A stretch of DNA of 64,000 nucleotides from Pempheris klunzingeri (GCF_042242105.1 NC_092027.1:14047221-14111220), one strand, 5' to 3'. Shown: positions 10,625 through 24,070, numbered from the stretch's first letter. Translations and numbers: made by a program. The notes: a model not told the origin generated them from the letters alone.

Positions 10625-12998
10625 CGTGTGTGTGTGCGTGTGTTGTCCTCTTCCTGAACAGGTGCACACAGTACAGTGTGCTCTGAAAAAGACGTCTGAG
10701 GAAACCAGAGGAGACAAGCAGTCACCTCTCCTCTTCTCTTTCTGTCGTTCTTTCCATCTTTTTTTTTTTTTTTTTTTTGCTCAGTGATCGCCGCGCAGTC
10801 TCTCTGTATGTCAGAGTCCTCGTGTTTCTCTCTGACTGTCTCTGTCTCCTGCGGGGAGGGCACTAATCATGGATCAATGTCAGCACAATCTGCTGTAACG
10901 GAGACATTCCTCAACCTTTCTCTCCCTCTGTCTCACCCTATCCATCCCCAACCATTGTCTCCCTCGCCATCTCCGACCTCGTGCCTCTCCCTTTTTCTTC
11001 ACTTTCTTCATCTCTCTACCTCCTCTGCTCAATCTCACCCCCCCCCAGTTGTTTCTATGCTCTGACTCTCTTCATCTTCTTCCCCTCATCTCCCTGCATC
11101 CCCTTCCACCATATCAGTCTGTGGGGTGATGATTGCATTAGGTTGGTTTGGCTCCGGACTCCTGCCAGCCGCTTTCCACACTTCACCGGGTAATGACTGA
11201 AATTGGAGATGCCTTTTTTTCCATGCGGTTCAAGGCACTAAAGGCATCTGTGCTGGGAGCAATGAAAAAGAACCTGAACTCCAGACACAACACACACAAA
11301 CACACACACACAATATACATAATAAATTGGAATATAATTGAATTGATTGGATTTTATTATTCTAACTGCAAAGTATCAGAACTGCTATCATTTTCCCATG
11401 AGATCCTGCTGGAAAAAAGACAATGATTCTCATACTAGGTTTGAGTTTTTCAGTTGTTGATTACAATTCTGTGGAAGTATTGTGCTTGATTAAATACTGA
11501 AAGAAAAATTTCACCAAGAAACTAATCAGGCACACGCACAAAAGATGAAATACAGCAAGTGAGTGATGCAAGCATATTTGCAAGCCGTGTAATAATTCTG
11601 GAAGAGACAGTGTGCTTTGAGAGTGATCCAATTTTCTAATAGGAAATTAGATTTATTTTGACTGATACGCATTACTCATCAGAGCAGCCGTCGTCCAAAC
11701 TGCAGAATGATGGAGATGGAAGGTCAATTGTAGTTTCTATATCTCCTACCTCATCAACTTTTGTCAGTTTGTTTACAGTTTTGTTGATAGGATGTCAATT
11801 CTGCCATTTGCATCAACGTAAAACACTCTCTCTGTCTCTGTGTCTCAGATGATCCTGTTTTCAGCATGCTGTATCTGTGGTCTGATTGGTGGGATCCTCA
11901 ACTTCCAATTTGTTCGGGCACTGAATAAGCGACCGGACTCCATGCACTCAATCCATCTGGCAGCCATGACTCTGGCCTGTCTGGGTAAATAAAGCAATTG
12001 CACAACACACTGTGATGCAATGCAACTGAACACACTTATTAATGTGACATGTGTCATAGTAAAGGAAATTTATTAGAATATGTCTTTGTAATAGTCTGTG
12101 TAAAGCAACGCTTCATTTGTCATCTATAAATACAAGAAATGATTCCAGATCTTATTAGTAAGAACCACCTAAATATGTCTATTGTCACTTCTCTTCTGTT
12201 TTAACATCACTAAGAGTCTACTACAGCCATGCTAGCAGCTCTGTGAGGCTGTACTTAGGCACAGCTGTGCTTTAGGTATAATGTTTAACATGCTCATTAT
12301 CTTAGTTTAGTGTGTTAGCATGCTAACGTTTGCTAATTAGAGCGGAGCACAAAATAGAGCCGAGGCTAACGGATAAGTGACAGCATTGTCCAGCTGGTGA
12401 CGCAAGAGGAAAAGTCAGTCAAGTCACCAAAGCCAATAGAATTCATCCTCTTGGGACCATGAATGGTTGTATATAATTCTGTGGCAATCCATCCAATAGT
12501 TGTTGAGGACCAAAATGATGGACCAACCAACAGAATGACATTGCCATCCTAGAGGAACATCACTAGCTGGGTAAAAACCACATAAAAACTACAGATGGGA
12601 CAGCCCACTCTTCCTTTAAAATAGAGAGTTCTTCCATTGTTTCTCCAGCTCGTTTCCCTCTTCCTGTCTTGTCCAGGTATCTCCTCCTGTACCTTGTCCA
12701 CGTGGCTGACCTGTCGCCTGGCCAGCTCCGAGCAGCAGAGGATGTTTCTGGAGAGGGAGCACTCGCTGCACCACTCGCACGAGATGACCGATAAGGTAGG
12801 ACATGACAGCAAAGGAGAGCTTCTTATTGGTCAGCTCGTCTACAGTTGTAGGAAGATGTGTGTTTGCATTGCAGTGTTTGTTAAGTTGTTGTAAGTGTTT
12901 ACGTGTGTGTGTGTGTCTCCTAACAGGAGATCCTGGACAACTCCAGTAACGGCATCCCTCAGATCTCCTACAACGGACACACCACGGCATCACCATGA
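7804..12998 (+). CDS. tmem196: transmembrane protein 196
   Basis: Five coding exons: 7804-7968, 9822-9878, 11849-11984, 12677-12795 and 12927-12998. They join in frame to 182 residues (human is of similar length). Hydrophobic segments are at about 9-35, 56-72, 75-96 and 104-128, consistent with four membrane passes. Family-typical stretches are [51 protein letters not shown] and [12 protein letters not shown], all very close to mammalian TMEM196. The first donor (gtgcgt) is weak, but the reading phase and the protein join VWSGLC-FLVCG support it. Exon 3 ends in phase 1 and all other junctions are phase 0. Its molecular role is poorly known; in human it has been reported as silenced in lung tumours. 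Next to polr1f, as in human 7p21. A likely AATAAA lies at 13906. Confidence 0.93.
7969..9821 (+). other. tmem196 intron 1
   Basis: No coding content is seen. It contains a G9 run near 8549, AT-rich DNA, and a pure (CA)n microsatellite at 9461-9502. The acceptor is a strong pyrimidine tract (tttctttccag). Confidence 0.8.
9461..9502. repeat. (CA)n microsatellite
   Basis: Forty-two bases of uninterrupted CA in tmem196 intron 1. Confidence 0.95.
10059..10118. repeat. 60-nt near-perfect inverted repeat (hairpin)
   Basis: Two 30-nt arms meet with no spacer at 10088/10089. The right arm equals the reverse complement of the left at 27 of 30 positions. The outer part of each arm (gttagaggagaagatc) is a perfect match. 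The arm sequence resembles the start of a common fish interspersed repeat, so this may be two truncated copies head to head. Confidence 0.85.
10564..10643. repeat. GT-rich compound microsatellite
   Basis: GT dinucleotides with interspersed GC steps (gtgcgtgagtgtgcg) over about 80 bp in tmem196 intron 2. Alternating purine-pyrimidine throughout. Confidence 0.93.
12205..12545 (+). repeat. Fish interspersed repeat, copy A
   Basis: In tmem196 intron 3. The order of words (gaggctgtactta, gtgctttaggtataatg, tagtttagtg, gttagcatgctaac, gctaattag, ggcaatccatccaatagttgttgagg) is that of a repeat abundant in teleosts. A second copy lies inverted at 25715-26190 in this window. No coding potential. The superfamily is not certain. 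Confidence 0.7.
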
Positions 12999-15800
12999 CG
13001 ATGTATCACCAAAGGCGACTTGCACACACCGAAGCAGAGACAGTTCATGATTTGCTTGCTGTCAGATGACAAATACAGCATGTGCTTCATTCTACATATC
13101 CTGCGGCACACACAGTAACTATAGCCTGACTGCAGGGAATAAAACCACGTCTGGGACCCTTTTCTTTTCTATAAGATGGACATTTTTGACACATAAGAGG
13201 GCGGCGTTTGTGTATCTGAATAATTATGCAAACACATGTCAAAACCGGGGTGGAGCGCTGCCATTTGGGTGACAATTTTTTGGCTACAACCATCTGTGTG
13301 ACATCATCTGATTTTCAAACCAATGAGCAGGAAGGAAAGATTGTATCCAATCAGATGCCTCAAACTAATGAGCACAAAGCAAGCATGCAGCTGATTCACT
13401 TGTTTTGAAAAGCTATTTCAATCTCAATGTCCTTATTCTCTCTCTCTGTCTTGTTATGGGTTTATGGAATGCAGATCTTGAGATAGCCTACAGCAAACTG
13501 TATGTATTGTCTGGTAATGGAATGCTTTCACATGAAAATACAGTGATGCGCAATGTACTGTACTGTATACCCACGCCTGCGTATCAGGAATCTAGCCGTA
13601 CCTATAAATCAAACATATTTTTATAAATGCTTCTTATAAAAGTCAGTTCAATTAAAGTATGACAAATCTGAGTGACGTTTTATCTCGCATGGATTATATC
13701 AGGGTCTGACAGATTCATTTGCACACACACAGACACACACACACACAAATAACATGAGAAGCAAAATGACTTTGATCTTATTATCCCAAAATATGCATTT
13801 TTATATATGTTTCTGTTTGCATGTTTCTGTAAGTATGCAAGTTCTGTGAGTTATTACTCAGCTGGTGGCCACCTGGAGCATTTAAATCATTACACTAAAT
13901 GTTTCAATAAATACATGCATTTAATCTTGAAAATCAAGCGCACAATATCACTCATTGGCACCCCGTCGTCAGAAACAGTGTGGAGCACGATTTAGGAATT
14001 CAGTGCATTCATATGGGTGGTCGTTTTAACACGGGGATGCCCTCGGCTCTGCTCGAGGTTCGCACACTCATCTCGAAGAAGATGAAGTAAATCTGATTTA
14101 CAGAGCTTCCCAAAGCCTTAACTATAAAGTGCTTCACAAACCAAAAGTAGAAACATCCATCCATCCATTATCTATACCGCTTATCCGTCAGGGTCACGGG
14201 GGAGCTGGAGCCAATCCCAGCTGACTTCGGGTGAGAGGTCACCAGCCAATCACAGGGCCAAGTAGAAACATAAACATTAAAAAAACAATATCCTACTCAC
14301 ACACACACACACACACACAGATATGACCTCCACTGCAGACGATTGCAGACTACATCATGCTGTTCAATACCTCATTATAGTGTTTGCCCACTCGAGCACC
14401 ACACAGTGCATGTGTGTGTGTTAACGAGGGCCCACAGCAGCAGAAGCCACTGGGAGCTCTTGCTGACTAAGAAACAAATGTCACTATTTATCACCGTGAC
14501 AACAGACAGGAGTGTGCCATGACGCCCCAGAGAGCACCATATCTGCACTGCACTGTGTGTGTGTGTGTGTGTGTGTGTATGTGAAATGCTGAATCATGTG
14601 ACTTCCCGTGCTGCTGCTCTGTCAGAAAACTGTAAAACTAGATTAGCCATGTGAGTGTGTGCAAGTGTATTTGTGTGTGTGTGTGTGTGTGTGTCTGCAT
14701 GTGCACTAGTTGCACTAATTGACACCTCAGGTCACCTTAATGATCTTAAAGTGCCATTGAAGGTACGAACAGGATACAGAATCAATAACTGTCTCTTATG
14801 AGATAAATAGCCTCACAGCATCCTTGGCAGGCTCGTCAGTGCTCAACTTTCAGTTTACAGAACAAAGGGCATGTTGGTAAGGAAATGTGTAATTTTAATG
14901 GTATGTAATGAGAAGCTTATGTCTGCGAACATGATTTATTACTGGAGGAGATGGACTGTCTCTACTGGGAGCATCGTCACATTAACCTGCTGGGGCTGCG
15001 CTGCTGGACCCCAAGTAACTCCTCTTTCCTCCCACTCTGTGCAGTGTGTACAGTATCACTATGCTGGGTTATAACATGGCTCCAGCTTTTCTATCTGCCT
15101 GATTAAACACAATACACCGTCAACTGCAATAATCGTCTTAAATCTAGTCCCTCTTTGAGGCATGGCTGAAAAATCAGGTAATAAAACAGCATCCAGCTTA
15201 AAGACCGCTAGTCCCAAACAAACTATGGCTATTCTGTGAGCCTGGGGCTTTAGGGGGCCTCTGGGGAGCGAGAGGTACCTGCTTTGCCTTGCTGGCTGGG
15301 TGGGGACAGTGTTTGTGCCTTTAAATACACTAACTTAAGTAATAAGTAATAAGTAAACTCCATTTACCTACTTCCATTTTGGGAGATTTAAAATACTGTG
15401 CTACAACAACACATAGAATTAAAATTCAGCTTCATGTTTATGCATTGATGATTTTTATACACATAATTAACACTAGACAAGTTATAATTATTTTCTGTTA
15501 CTATAAAGGGCTTGTTTACTTTATTTTACTAATTTACACACAATGGTGATTAGTAAAAGTTTTACTTTTGATCATTAAGCCAAAGCTTTTCATTTATATA
15601 TGTATATATAACTGTAATTCATATTTCTTTAAAGATTAAATTAGACAGATTAGATTTTAACTGAGTTTTGAGAGTTTGATTTAATATTTTGAACGCTGGG
15701 CTGTCACTGTTTTACCTTTTTGTTCGACTGTCGTTCCACCTCCTGACCACCAGGGGACACTGTAAAGAAATGTTTAAAGGCTTTAAACGCTGTTGGCCCG
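12999..15800. other. tmem196 3' region and intergenic DNA before polr1f
   Basis: The first 0.9 kb is probably the tmem196 3' UTR, ending near AATAAA at 13906-13911. Beyond this are short CA/GT microsatellites (13723-13747, 14298-14319, 14554-14579, 14670-14694), a non-LTR-like repeat fragment (about 14155-14262), and AT-rich DNA at 15330-15680. No further gene is seen. Confidence 0.55.
14155..14262. repeat. Fish interspersed repeat fragment with (CATC)n edge
   Basis: Begins with catccatccatcc, then ttatctataccgcttatcc, gggtcacgggg, gctggagccaatcccagctga and gccaatcacagggcca. This sequence is a very common teleost repeat. The tetranucleotide edge suggests the 3' tail of a non-LTR retrotransposon in reverse, but the family is not confirmed. 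Confidence 0.6.
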
Positions 15801-15808
15801 TCCTTTCA

Positions 15809-15837
15809 GCGGAAGTAGGCTGTTGTTGCTCTTCCGG
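15809..15837. promoter_or_regulatory. Paired ETS-type sites, polr1f promoter
   Basis: GCGGAAGT at 15809-15816 and CTTCCGG at 15831-15837 are convergent ETS/GABP-type sites 15-43 bp before the polr1f start codon. Such sites are typical of TATA-less housekeeping promoters. No TATA box is seen. Confidence 0.45.
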
Positions 15838-15851
15838 TCTTCCTGTACAGT

Positions 15852-18108
15852 ATGGCGAACCTCGAGCATGCTGAAGACGACCCAAAACATGTGAAAATGT
15901 CTGGGGAAATCTCCGTCGCCAGTGCTGAGGTCCATCCCGTCAAAATGTCCTCTGTGGCGGACACAGACCCCGGCGCGGTCCCGTGCTCCGTCCCGTCGTT
16001 CGCAGCGGCCTCCGGGCTGCTGTCAGCGCCGTACTCGTGTCTGGTCATGAGCACGCACCGGAGGCACGTCGTCCTGCCGCCTATGTACCTGAACAAGAAG
16101 AGGACAGGCATACAGGAGGAGCTGGAGGCCGAGCTGCTCAGGTTCTCCCAGAGGTAACAACACCCACACACCACATTTTATCTTCTTTGACATTTTCAGC
16201 TTTGTCGACTTCTCTGCGGCAGCGTTACAGCCATTTCTAACACCACGCCAGGTTAAATCTGTCTGTGCAGCAGTCAGTGTTTGAACACAGCCGAGGTTTG
16301 TAGTCACGGTTTTAACTACCTTACAACAAACTTTGCTCTTGGCTTTGGACAAAAATGTAGTCAGGCCTGTTAGTTTAGTAAAAGTGTCAATGCTTCAAGG
16401 TTAAAGTACCGTACTGCTAGGAGAGGTATGTATCCAGATGTTTTCTTAAGTATACCTGCTCAAGTATGAGCAGCAAAATGCACTTTAAGTATCTAAAGAA
16501 AAAGTACTTGTTGTGCACATCAGACACATCACTGTTATGACATACTAGGTTATTGTTTGATTAGTATTGAGCTGAGTATTCAGCTAAACAATCGTGGGCC
16601 AATGTACAAATATAATTGTTTTGGTGTTTTGTGTTTTTCATCTGTCTATAAGTGTTAATCATACAATATTACTCTGTATGAAGCTGTTATGATCCCCCTC
16701 AATCATTCAGCCTAATCTGTTTGACTCTTGCAGTCTAAAGGGAGTGCCTTTGGCGTATGACAACATCAGGGTCGTGGGCCACCACGGACACATCTACGAC
16801 GACAGCGGCTACATCCACATGGACATAGAGGCCAATTTTATTGTCTTTCAGCCCAAAAAAGGACAGAAACTGCTGGTGAGATTTATATTTACAGCACTCA
16901 CCAGATGCTGTTATCCTGAGAGTAGTTCACAGTACTGTTTTGGCCTTAATGTGATGTTATCTGTGAACGGGGTTTGGGGAGGAAACTTTTACAATCCCTG
17001 TATAAACATAAATGTTCTGCAGTACAGTCCATCCATGTGATTAAATATTCATGAGACAATATAAATAATGTTGTGTACTGTACAGGGATTGTGGGAGTAA
17101 ATGATAAACATAAGGGTTACTAGGTTACAGTATCAAACCAGCATAGTTGGCAAAATACCAGCCTCATGTAAACCAAGAAAAGAACATTTTTTTACTTTTA
17201 CGTGTGTTATTTTATTTGCACTATGTTTCTGCTCCCAGGGTAAGGTGAATAAACTCGGAGTGAGCCATGTGGGATGCCTGGTGCACGGCTGCTTCAACGC
17301 CAGCATCCCCAAACCCAACCTGGTTTCTGTGGAAACCTGGCGGGACACAGGACCGAGAATCGGTGCAGAGCTGGAGTTTGAAGTGACGGCACTGGACGCT
17401 GACGCTGTGGGGGTGCTGCTGATCAGAGGACGACTCGACAGGACCAAGTAAGTGTGTGGTGATAGTGGTTTGTGGGGGCTAAAGCAGTCTGGCTTTCTTT
17501 GTGTTACATGGCTGCAAGCTTGTTGTCACATTTTGGCAGAATTTGTCATTATGATACAGACACACCTACACTTGATGTAGGACAAAAGCCTGAATTGATT
17601 AGTGTGTTTTGTGTGTTTGTGTGTCAGGGTGCAAGAACTGCTGGCTATGGGTGAGAGCTCAGAGTCCAGCATCCCCGCCGACCAGCCAGAGTCATCAGAG
17701 ACAGATCCCGACCCAGAACCCTCAGAGGAGCCTCCTGAAGACACCCCCAAGAAAAAGAAGAAAAAGAAAAAAGACAAAGTCGAAGAGGAGGTCGCACCCT
17801 CCTGCCAACTGGATGGCAACACACAAGCAGAGCTGAACGGAACGATGAATGAAGCAAACAGCAATGAAGCTGGCGAGAAAAAGAAGAAGAAGAAAAAAAA
17901 GGACAAATGTCTGAAAGAGGAGGAGGAGGAGGTTGAGGTCTCAGCCATGGAGGTCCACGGCAGTGACTCCAGTGGTTACCAAAGTGACAAGCCAAGCAAG
18001 AAGAGGAAACCTGGTTCTGGAGCAGATATCACGTCTAGTTTTAGTGAAGAACCTGAACCACCAAAATCCAAGAAGAAGAGGAAAAGTGGCATTGAGCAGT
18101 TTGCCTGA
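15852..18108 (+). CDS. polr1f: RNA polymerase I subunit F (A43-type, TWISTNB)
   Basis: Four exons, 15852-16153, 16734-16875, 17239-17447 and 17628-18108, join in frame to 377 residues (human about 338). The protein corresponds to yeast Rpa43, which with its partner forms the stalk of RNA polymerase I and contacts the initiation factor RRN3 in the nucleolus. The conserved N-terminal fold begins around CLVMSTHRRHVVLPPMYL (residues 63-80), followed by VPLAYDNIRV, the acidic DDSGYIHMDIEA segment, and the OB-fold with SHVGCLVHGCFNASIPKP and ELEFEV. The tail is low complexity: an acidic/Pro stretch, two runs of eight lysines (17749-17772 and 17878-17901), a Glu run, then GSDSSGYQSD, which is also present in the human protein, and a basic end. 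The gene lies between tmem196 and ferd3l as in human 7p21. An ATTAAA at 18850 may be its polyadenylation signal. Confidence 0.95.
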
Positions 18109-21100
18109 AAAAAGACCATATTCTATATTCAGAGGTGAATTGTGTATAACCTTCGAGGAACATACTGACGTGCCTTAACAGTCAGACACAATATTGCTGA
18201 AGCAGCTTTTCTGCAGTCGCATGTTGTAGCTAGTGGAAAAGCTCATGAGAGGATAGAAGCAGACTTGACAGATCAGTCCTCGTTGGATTGCAGTTCCATT
18301 ACTTTGCCTAATGGGGGAGCAAAACTGCTTCGTACATCCACTCCGGGACACACAAACTAAGGGGTGAGACCATGTCAACTATGTATGTCAAACATGGTGC
18401 TGAGAGTAAGTAGGCCATGTTTTTACTTTGAATTTATAGAGCCAAATGAAAAAAAACAAAACATAATTTGATATAAATTCTGTGTACCTGCTTTGGTACG
18501 TACTCTCCTTCTTTGATACTGAAAAAGGAAGGCTGAATCTGAAGCCGAATACAGAAGCTTCTCTCTTCTCCTGCCTGATGTGCCTCTGTTCAGCCTCTGA
18601 AAGGCTTTGTACTGAATATTGGCTAGAATGGCTACAATTATTTTTTCACTCCCCTATTTTTCTAATCTTCATTCAGCATCCCATAAATGCATCGTCGCGC
18701 ACAGTTACAGACAGCACTGTCATGAATTATGTGTGCTGTTTCACTGTCTTCCTTAAGTGTGGCATTGGAAGTTTTCACATGAAGGTGTGTTGTCTGTCTT
18801 CGCCTGAAAACCACCGCAAATGGAAATTAGCCATTCAGGTCCCATACCAATTAAAGAGCTCTATATTTTGAAAAGTTTACCCTGCTTCCATTTTTTCACT
18901 TAGGAGGTGAAAATCATTGCTTTTATTCTGAGAAAAATGCTTCTCTGTAAAGATTAATACCAAGCTTTCTTGTTTTTCATGGCAAATTTTCTCCCACAAC
19001 AAACTCTTTCATGCTGACCGTTGGGTGTCGAGTGATAAAGTGCCGAGAAGCAGCCTAAAGATCTTTGTGTTTTCTTTACCCCCAACCCCCCCACGAAAAA
19101 CACACACACACACACACACACACACAGCCCGCTGCCTTTCACTGGGGAGTCTCATAAGCCGTGAGGTGCTAAGAGTTGGAGAGCTTATCAGGAGCTGCCT
19201 AAAGAGGACAGATAAGAGGCTGCAATTAACTTGGCTCATCTTCATCTGTCACACCTGATCGTGCACATCTGGGCTTTGGAATTGAAAGCCCTTGAGTACG
19301 AGTAACTCTCCTCCAGTGCTCGTTCATTAACACATTATATCTCAGGTAAGTGTAAATACAATGCTCTGATGTGTTACAGGGAGTTATTTGTCGGCCGGGA
19401 GCACCAACTTCCTGGAGTTTCTCCTGGTTGCCCAGCAACTGATCCCAAGAAGACAGTTTATATTTTTAAGGCAAAGACAAAGGAGCGGTGTCAAACCTCT
19501 GTTTTAACTCTTGGCCAGAAAGCGTACAGTTCTTTAAAAGTTGGAACTACTCCTTTAATGATTCCCAATATTTGTATTTATATTTTTAACCAAAGGATTT
19601 TTTTTACAACCTGGCAACACAAGAAGTTCTTCTTAGTGGCTTACAACTAATCCTCCATGTGTTTCTAAATGAATCATAACCCATTTATAAAGGCATAGTT
19701 ACAACTTATACACCCTGTATTAAGTGTGCCCAATCAGGAAACTGGTACTGAAATAAGATTTAAGCTCTCCATGAACAACCTCACCTTTAGCAAAAGAACA
19801 TTAACTCCATTTAAAACTTTTTTTGACAATTTAATGTACGTTGTGCAGCCTCCACTGTTACTTAAAGCACTTAAAACTTGTAAACTTTAGATATTTAACC
19901 ATGATCTGAAAAGTTCAAGAGGAGTTTTAATGCTTCACTGTCATTTGTCCTCCCATGACCTCCCTCCACCTTTATCAATCTTTTGCCTGAATTCAACCCA
20001 GCCTGTCTGTGTGCACCTGTCCCCCTCCCTCCATTGCCACTCATCTATCTTGTCATTCTTCGTATTACTCCCTCACGTCGACTCTCCCACTCTTCCCTCA
20101 TCCTGCTTTCCCTCCTCCTCTTCTTCCTACTTGTCTGATTTATAGGAGGCGGTGTGCAGTTCACACACATTCCACTTCTGACACCTCCCCGTCCCCCCTC
20201 CGCCACTGGACTCTCATATCTAGGCACGCTCGTTCATCTTCACTATCCTCCAATGGAGAGAAGAAGAGAGGTGGGGGCGAGAGAGATGAGACAATAGGAG
20301 GAGTGTTGTTTTTGTTGAGAAAACCAGACTGTCTTTTCATACACCTCTGTCGCCTCTTGCTGTGTGTATGTGTGTGTAGATTGGCTGCGTCTCTCTATCT
20401 CCTGCGTCAAAGTTTCCAGGCTTGGCGGTTCCTACATGAAAGAGCCCCTGAAGTCTTTATGGAGAACAAGCGGCACCCTGACGCAATGCTCCAGGTTCAG
20501 GTCGCACACACACATCGACCCATGCCACACACTTGCTGGCTCGCTCACTCATTCACTCATGCAGACACACCACATCCACAAACCCACAATCCACAAATCC
20601 CCATCCTTGCACACCCCCGTTGGCCAGGCCTAATTAGTTATGTGGTCGGCACTCTGCTCTATCCCAGAGCCCCAAATGGCAGCAGGTCATAAAACCTTAA
20701 GTGTTCCACCAGTCAGAGCCATGCAACTGTGGCTATATATCGTCCAACACGGCCCAGCCATGGCTTAGTCGTATCAAAGCCCATCTCTCACAGGCCTACT
20801 GACATCCATGAAATCCCTTTATGGCATTTTCAAAGGCATTTCTGAGAGATTTTTGGCACTTCTGCTTTGCATCTCTGTTTTTTATGCTCCCTCAGGTAGG
20901 CAAGTAGCCCGTGCTCACACAGAGTCAGATGGGCTCAGGCTTTAAACTCTTTCCCATGGGATCAGTGTCCACACACGTATGCAAGAGCACATGCACACAC
21001 ACTATTAACCCCAAAAGTAAACATCACTTTTTGTTGGTTAGTGATTTTCCCAGTCAGTTTGTTTCCTTGGCACCCGACACCCACTGTCCTGCCCTTAGTA

Positions 21101-22291
21101 ACCTTAGCGACGAGAGATGGGTGTTTCTTGTGGCACCGTGTTGCTCAAGGGAATTGCGCTTGGATTCACTTGTGTGTGTTTGTCCAATTTCAAACGTCTA
21201 TCATCTTTTGGATACCCTAGGGAGTCATCAGCGAACATGTTGGTTTAACAGATGATTAAATAACATCCAACTAAGTCCAGTGATCACTGAACAATTTGGT
21301 CTACGGGTTTGTATGATTCACACTATCAATATCAATACCAATAGTCACACTAGAAGGCGGATTGAAGGGCTGGTTGTAACAGAGAGGGGTGGACGAAGTC
21401 TCTCCTGGAGGGCATTTGCAGCATTGCACAGTGTTGCTCACATGAAAAGTGAAACCGTTTTATAAAGAATGAAAAAAGACGGAGAGAGCAAAGGAAAAAT
21501 GAATATATTCGTCAAGTGTAATCTGTGAGAAACATTAACAATTTGGCCTCAATGTATGTATCATTTATGCACAAAATAAGAGAAAATCTGAGGCCTAACA
21601 AAGTGCCCTGAGAGAGTGAGTGAGGGCCCCCACGAGTGAGAGTAAAATCATTTTAATGTTATTCTTCTTGAAGTTATTTAACTTGAAAATGTGTAACCTC
21701 CCTATCACCACATATTTCCAACTTCTTCCATTTTTTTCTCTCAAACTAGATATGATAGACATAATACATCACGTCAATATGAAAATGTGTAATAGATGTA
21801 ATAGATAGAGGTCTACAACATGTGTAATACATGTAGTAGACCTGCAGGTCCACTGAGGATACCCCTGCCTCGCCCAAAGCTTGATTTATACTTCTACGTT
21901 TAACTTATGCAAAGCCAAAGCTGTAGTCTATGCAAGTGGCCTATGCCGTTGTGAACACTAGTTGCCAGTAGGGTTTCTGTGCCACTGTGTTGAGTTTTAT
22001 CTGGTTTCTTTGTGTATTGCAAACAATGCTGACTGAAACTGAGCAGATTAAGTTTTTTTGTTGCAATACCACAAGTGACCCCTTGGAAAAAATGAAAGAA
22101 AGGCTGAGCGGCAGCCCATTATCCGTTTTTTATAATATATCCATGTGTAAAATAAGTACATTAGTTACAGAAGTGATGTTACATAATGTTCATGATGTGA
22201 GCTACGTTAAAAGTTACATTTTCACATCTTTTTTTTCATTTGAATTTTGACCTTATCTTCTGTTTCTGACTCCCCAGTGAAAGGCAGCGGG

Positions 22292-22325
<34 letters not shown>

Positions 22326-24070
22326 ACTCTGCCCTGGCCAGCCAGCCCACTGAGATTAATAGGGCTCAGCATAATCAGGAGGTAATGGGAGGCTCATAGG
22401 CGTCTAGACAGTGTTCCGACCAAACTGTAACTCCTACACCCAAAGCACTGGGGAAATATAGCAAGGAAAGGACAAAAGGTAACAACAGAAAAAAGTTTTA
22501 ATCTTAGCTGTATGCAACTATTATGATAGTAACATCATCCGCAGAGACGAATGAGGCCAAATCTTATGAGCATACACATAAATGTGAACACAGTGATTTA
22601 CTGTGGAACAACAAGCTAATGTAAAAAAATGATTTTTTATCAGTCCCTATACCTTTTGCATATAAATCGAGAGGAGAGCAGAAATGAGGAGAGGAGTAAT
22701 ATGGGGAGGGGTAAGAAGAGGAACACACACAGCATATCATCAGACTTTCAGCCACAACCTCCCAAAACCACAGAAAAATAAATAAGCCAAAAGGGAGAGA
22801 AAAAAACTTCTGGATCTGGAAAAAATGATCTCATGTTTAGTCATGTAGCTTTATAGGACAATACCCAGGATACATCTAAATATTTTATTATTATATTTTT
22901 ATGACAAACTTGTCAAACTGCAGAGCAGAGCTAATGACATGTATAGGAAAGAGGGCAACATAGAAAGAGAAAGAGTAGAAAGAGGGAAAGAGATGAAGAG
23001 AAAGTGAAACCTGGGTGGCCAAAGCGCTGCTGATGTGTACGTTAGTGCTGATTACTGGAAAAGCACTTATAAAGCCATCGACACGAAGATGAAAGAAACT
23101 CCCCTGATCTGGTGGGCAGGCTAATTTAAAAAAGACTACACGTAACAGATATGTTTAGCATTAAAGAAAGACACAAAGATCTTTCAGTTCACCTGAAACT
23201 CAGCGCTTAAGGCAAGCAGCTCACATTAAAAGGTTTAGCACTGGAATTAATCAACCTGTGCCACATGTTCAACTGTAAAATGCTGATAATCTATAACAAC
23301 TGTAAACATCTGCATAAGCTCTGGTAATTGTACATGTCAGTGCTTTGTGAACATGAGCTGGAGTGGGGTTATTATAAATATTGCAATATTCCAAAACTGG
23401 AAAATTTATTCACTTTCATTTTGAAGATGTGTGAAAGATGTGACCACACACTTTAAAGATACGCCAACAAGAATTTCCCAAAGACTTGAGAAACACTGGA
23501 AATCATCAAGCTGAAATCCAGCTAATGTGCTCTGATTTGTCAGGAGGTTCCTGCATTCATATTTACCCCCCCAAATATGCAGCAGAATTCCCAAACACTG
23601 AGTTGTGTCATATTTCACTGATTACAAGATATATGAGTATATTTATTGGGATGCCTTCAGATGCTGGTGTTACTTTACAGGGTGCTGAAACAAGGCTCCG
23701 TCCAGCACCGATCAGTAATCCAGCTGTGAAGACAAACAGTCATTGATTCAAAAGTTTTGTTTTATTGTTGTTGTTAGAGTTGGTGATGTTTCTTTTCAGC
23801 GCTGTCCATATTTTCCAGCTCGCCCCTGTTGGAAAGCACTTCTGGTATTGTGGTGAGTAGAAAAAAGTTTCATCTATCTGCGTGTGTTAACATATTTTAC
23901 ATGAATGATCTCAGTGTAAAGAGGAAAAACCACTGATTTAACAGATTTTGACTTGCAACCAAACAAACCCAGACAACACACACACACACACAACACACAC
24001 TTTTATAGCATGGAGACAAACCTACAGAGCCAAAGTGCTGTAGGCACACTGCTCCTATCTACGTCACCAC

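Larger units (their letters stand above)
9879..11848 (+). other. tmem196 intron 2
   Basis: Holds a 60-nt near-perfect palindrome (10059-10118), an 80-bp GT-rich microsatellite (10564-10643), a T-run (about 10760-10778) and a long pyrimidine-rich block (about 10905-11110). No exon is recognised inside it. Confidence 0.8.

Noticed and set aside
17526..17995. Long - strand frames opposite polr1f exon 4
   Set aside because: They are complements of the lysine- and glutamate-rich coding exon (Phe/Ser runs) and are not separate genes.
18482..18871. 129-codon frame after polr1f
   Set aside because: No family similarity seen. It lies where the polr1f 3' UTR is expected and ends near an ATTAAA signal.
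20009..20692. A 227-codon open frame
   Set aside because: It translates pyrimidine-rich and CA-rich DNA, is dominated by Ser/Pro/Leu/His, and has no recognisable domain or splice context.
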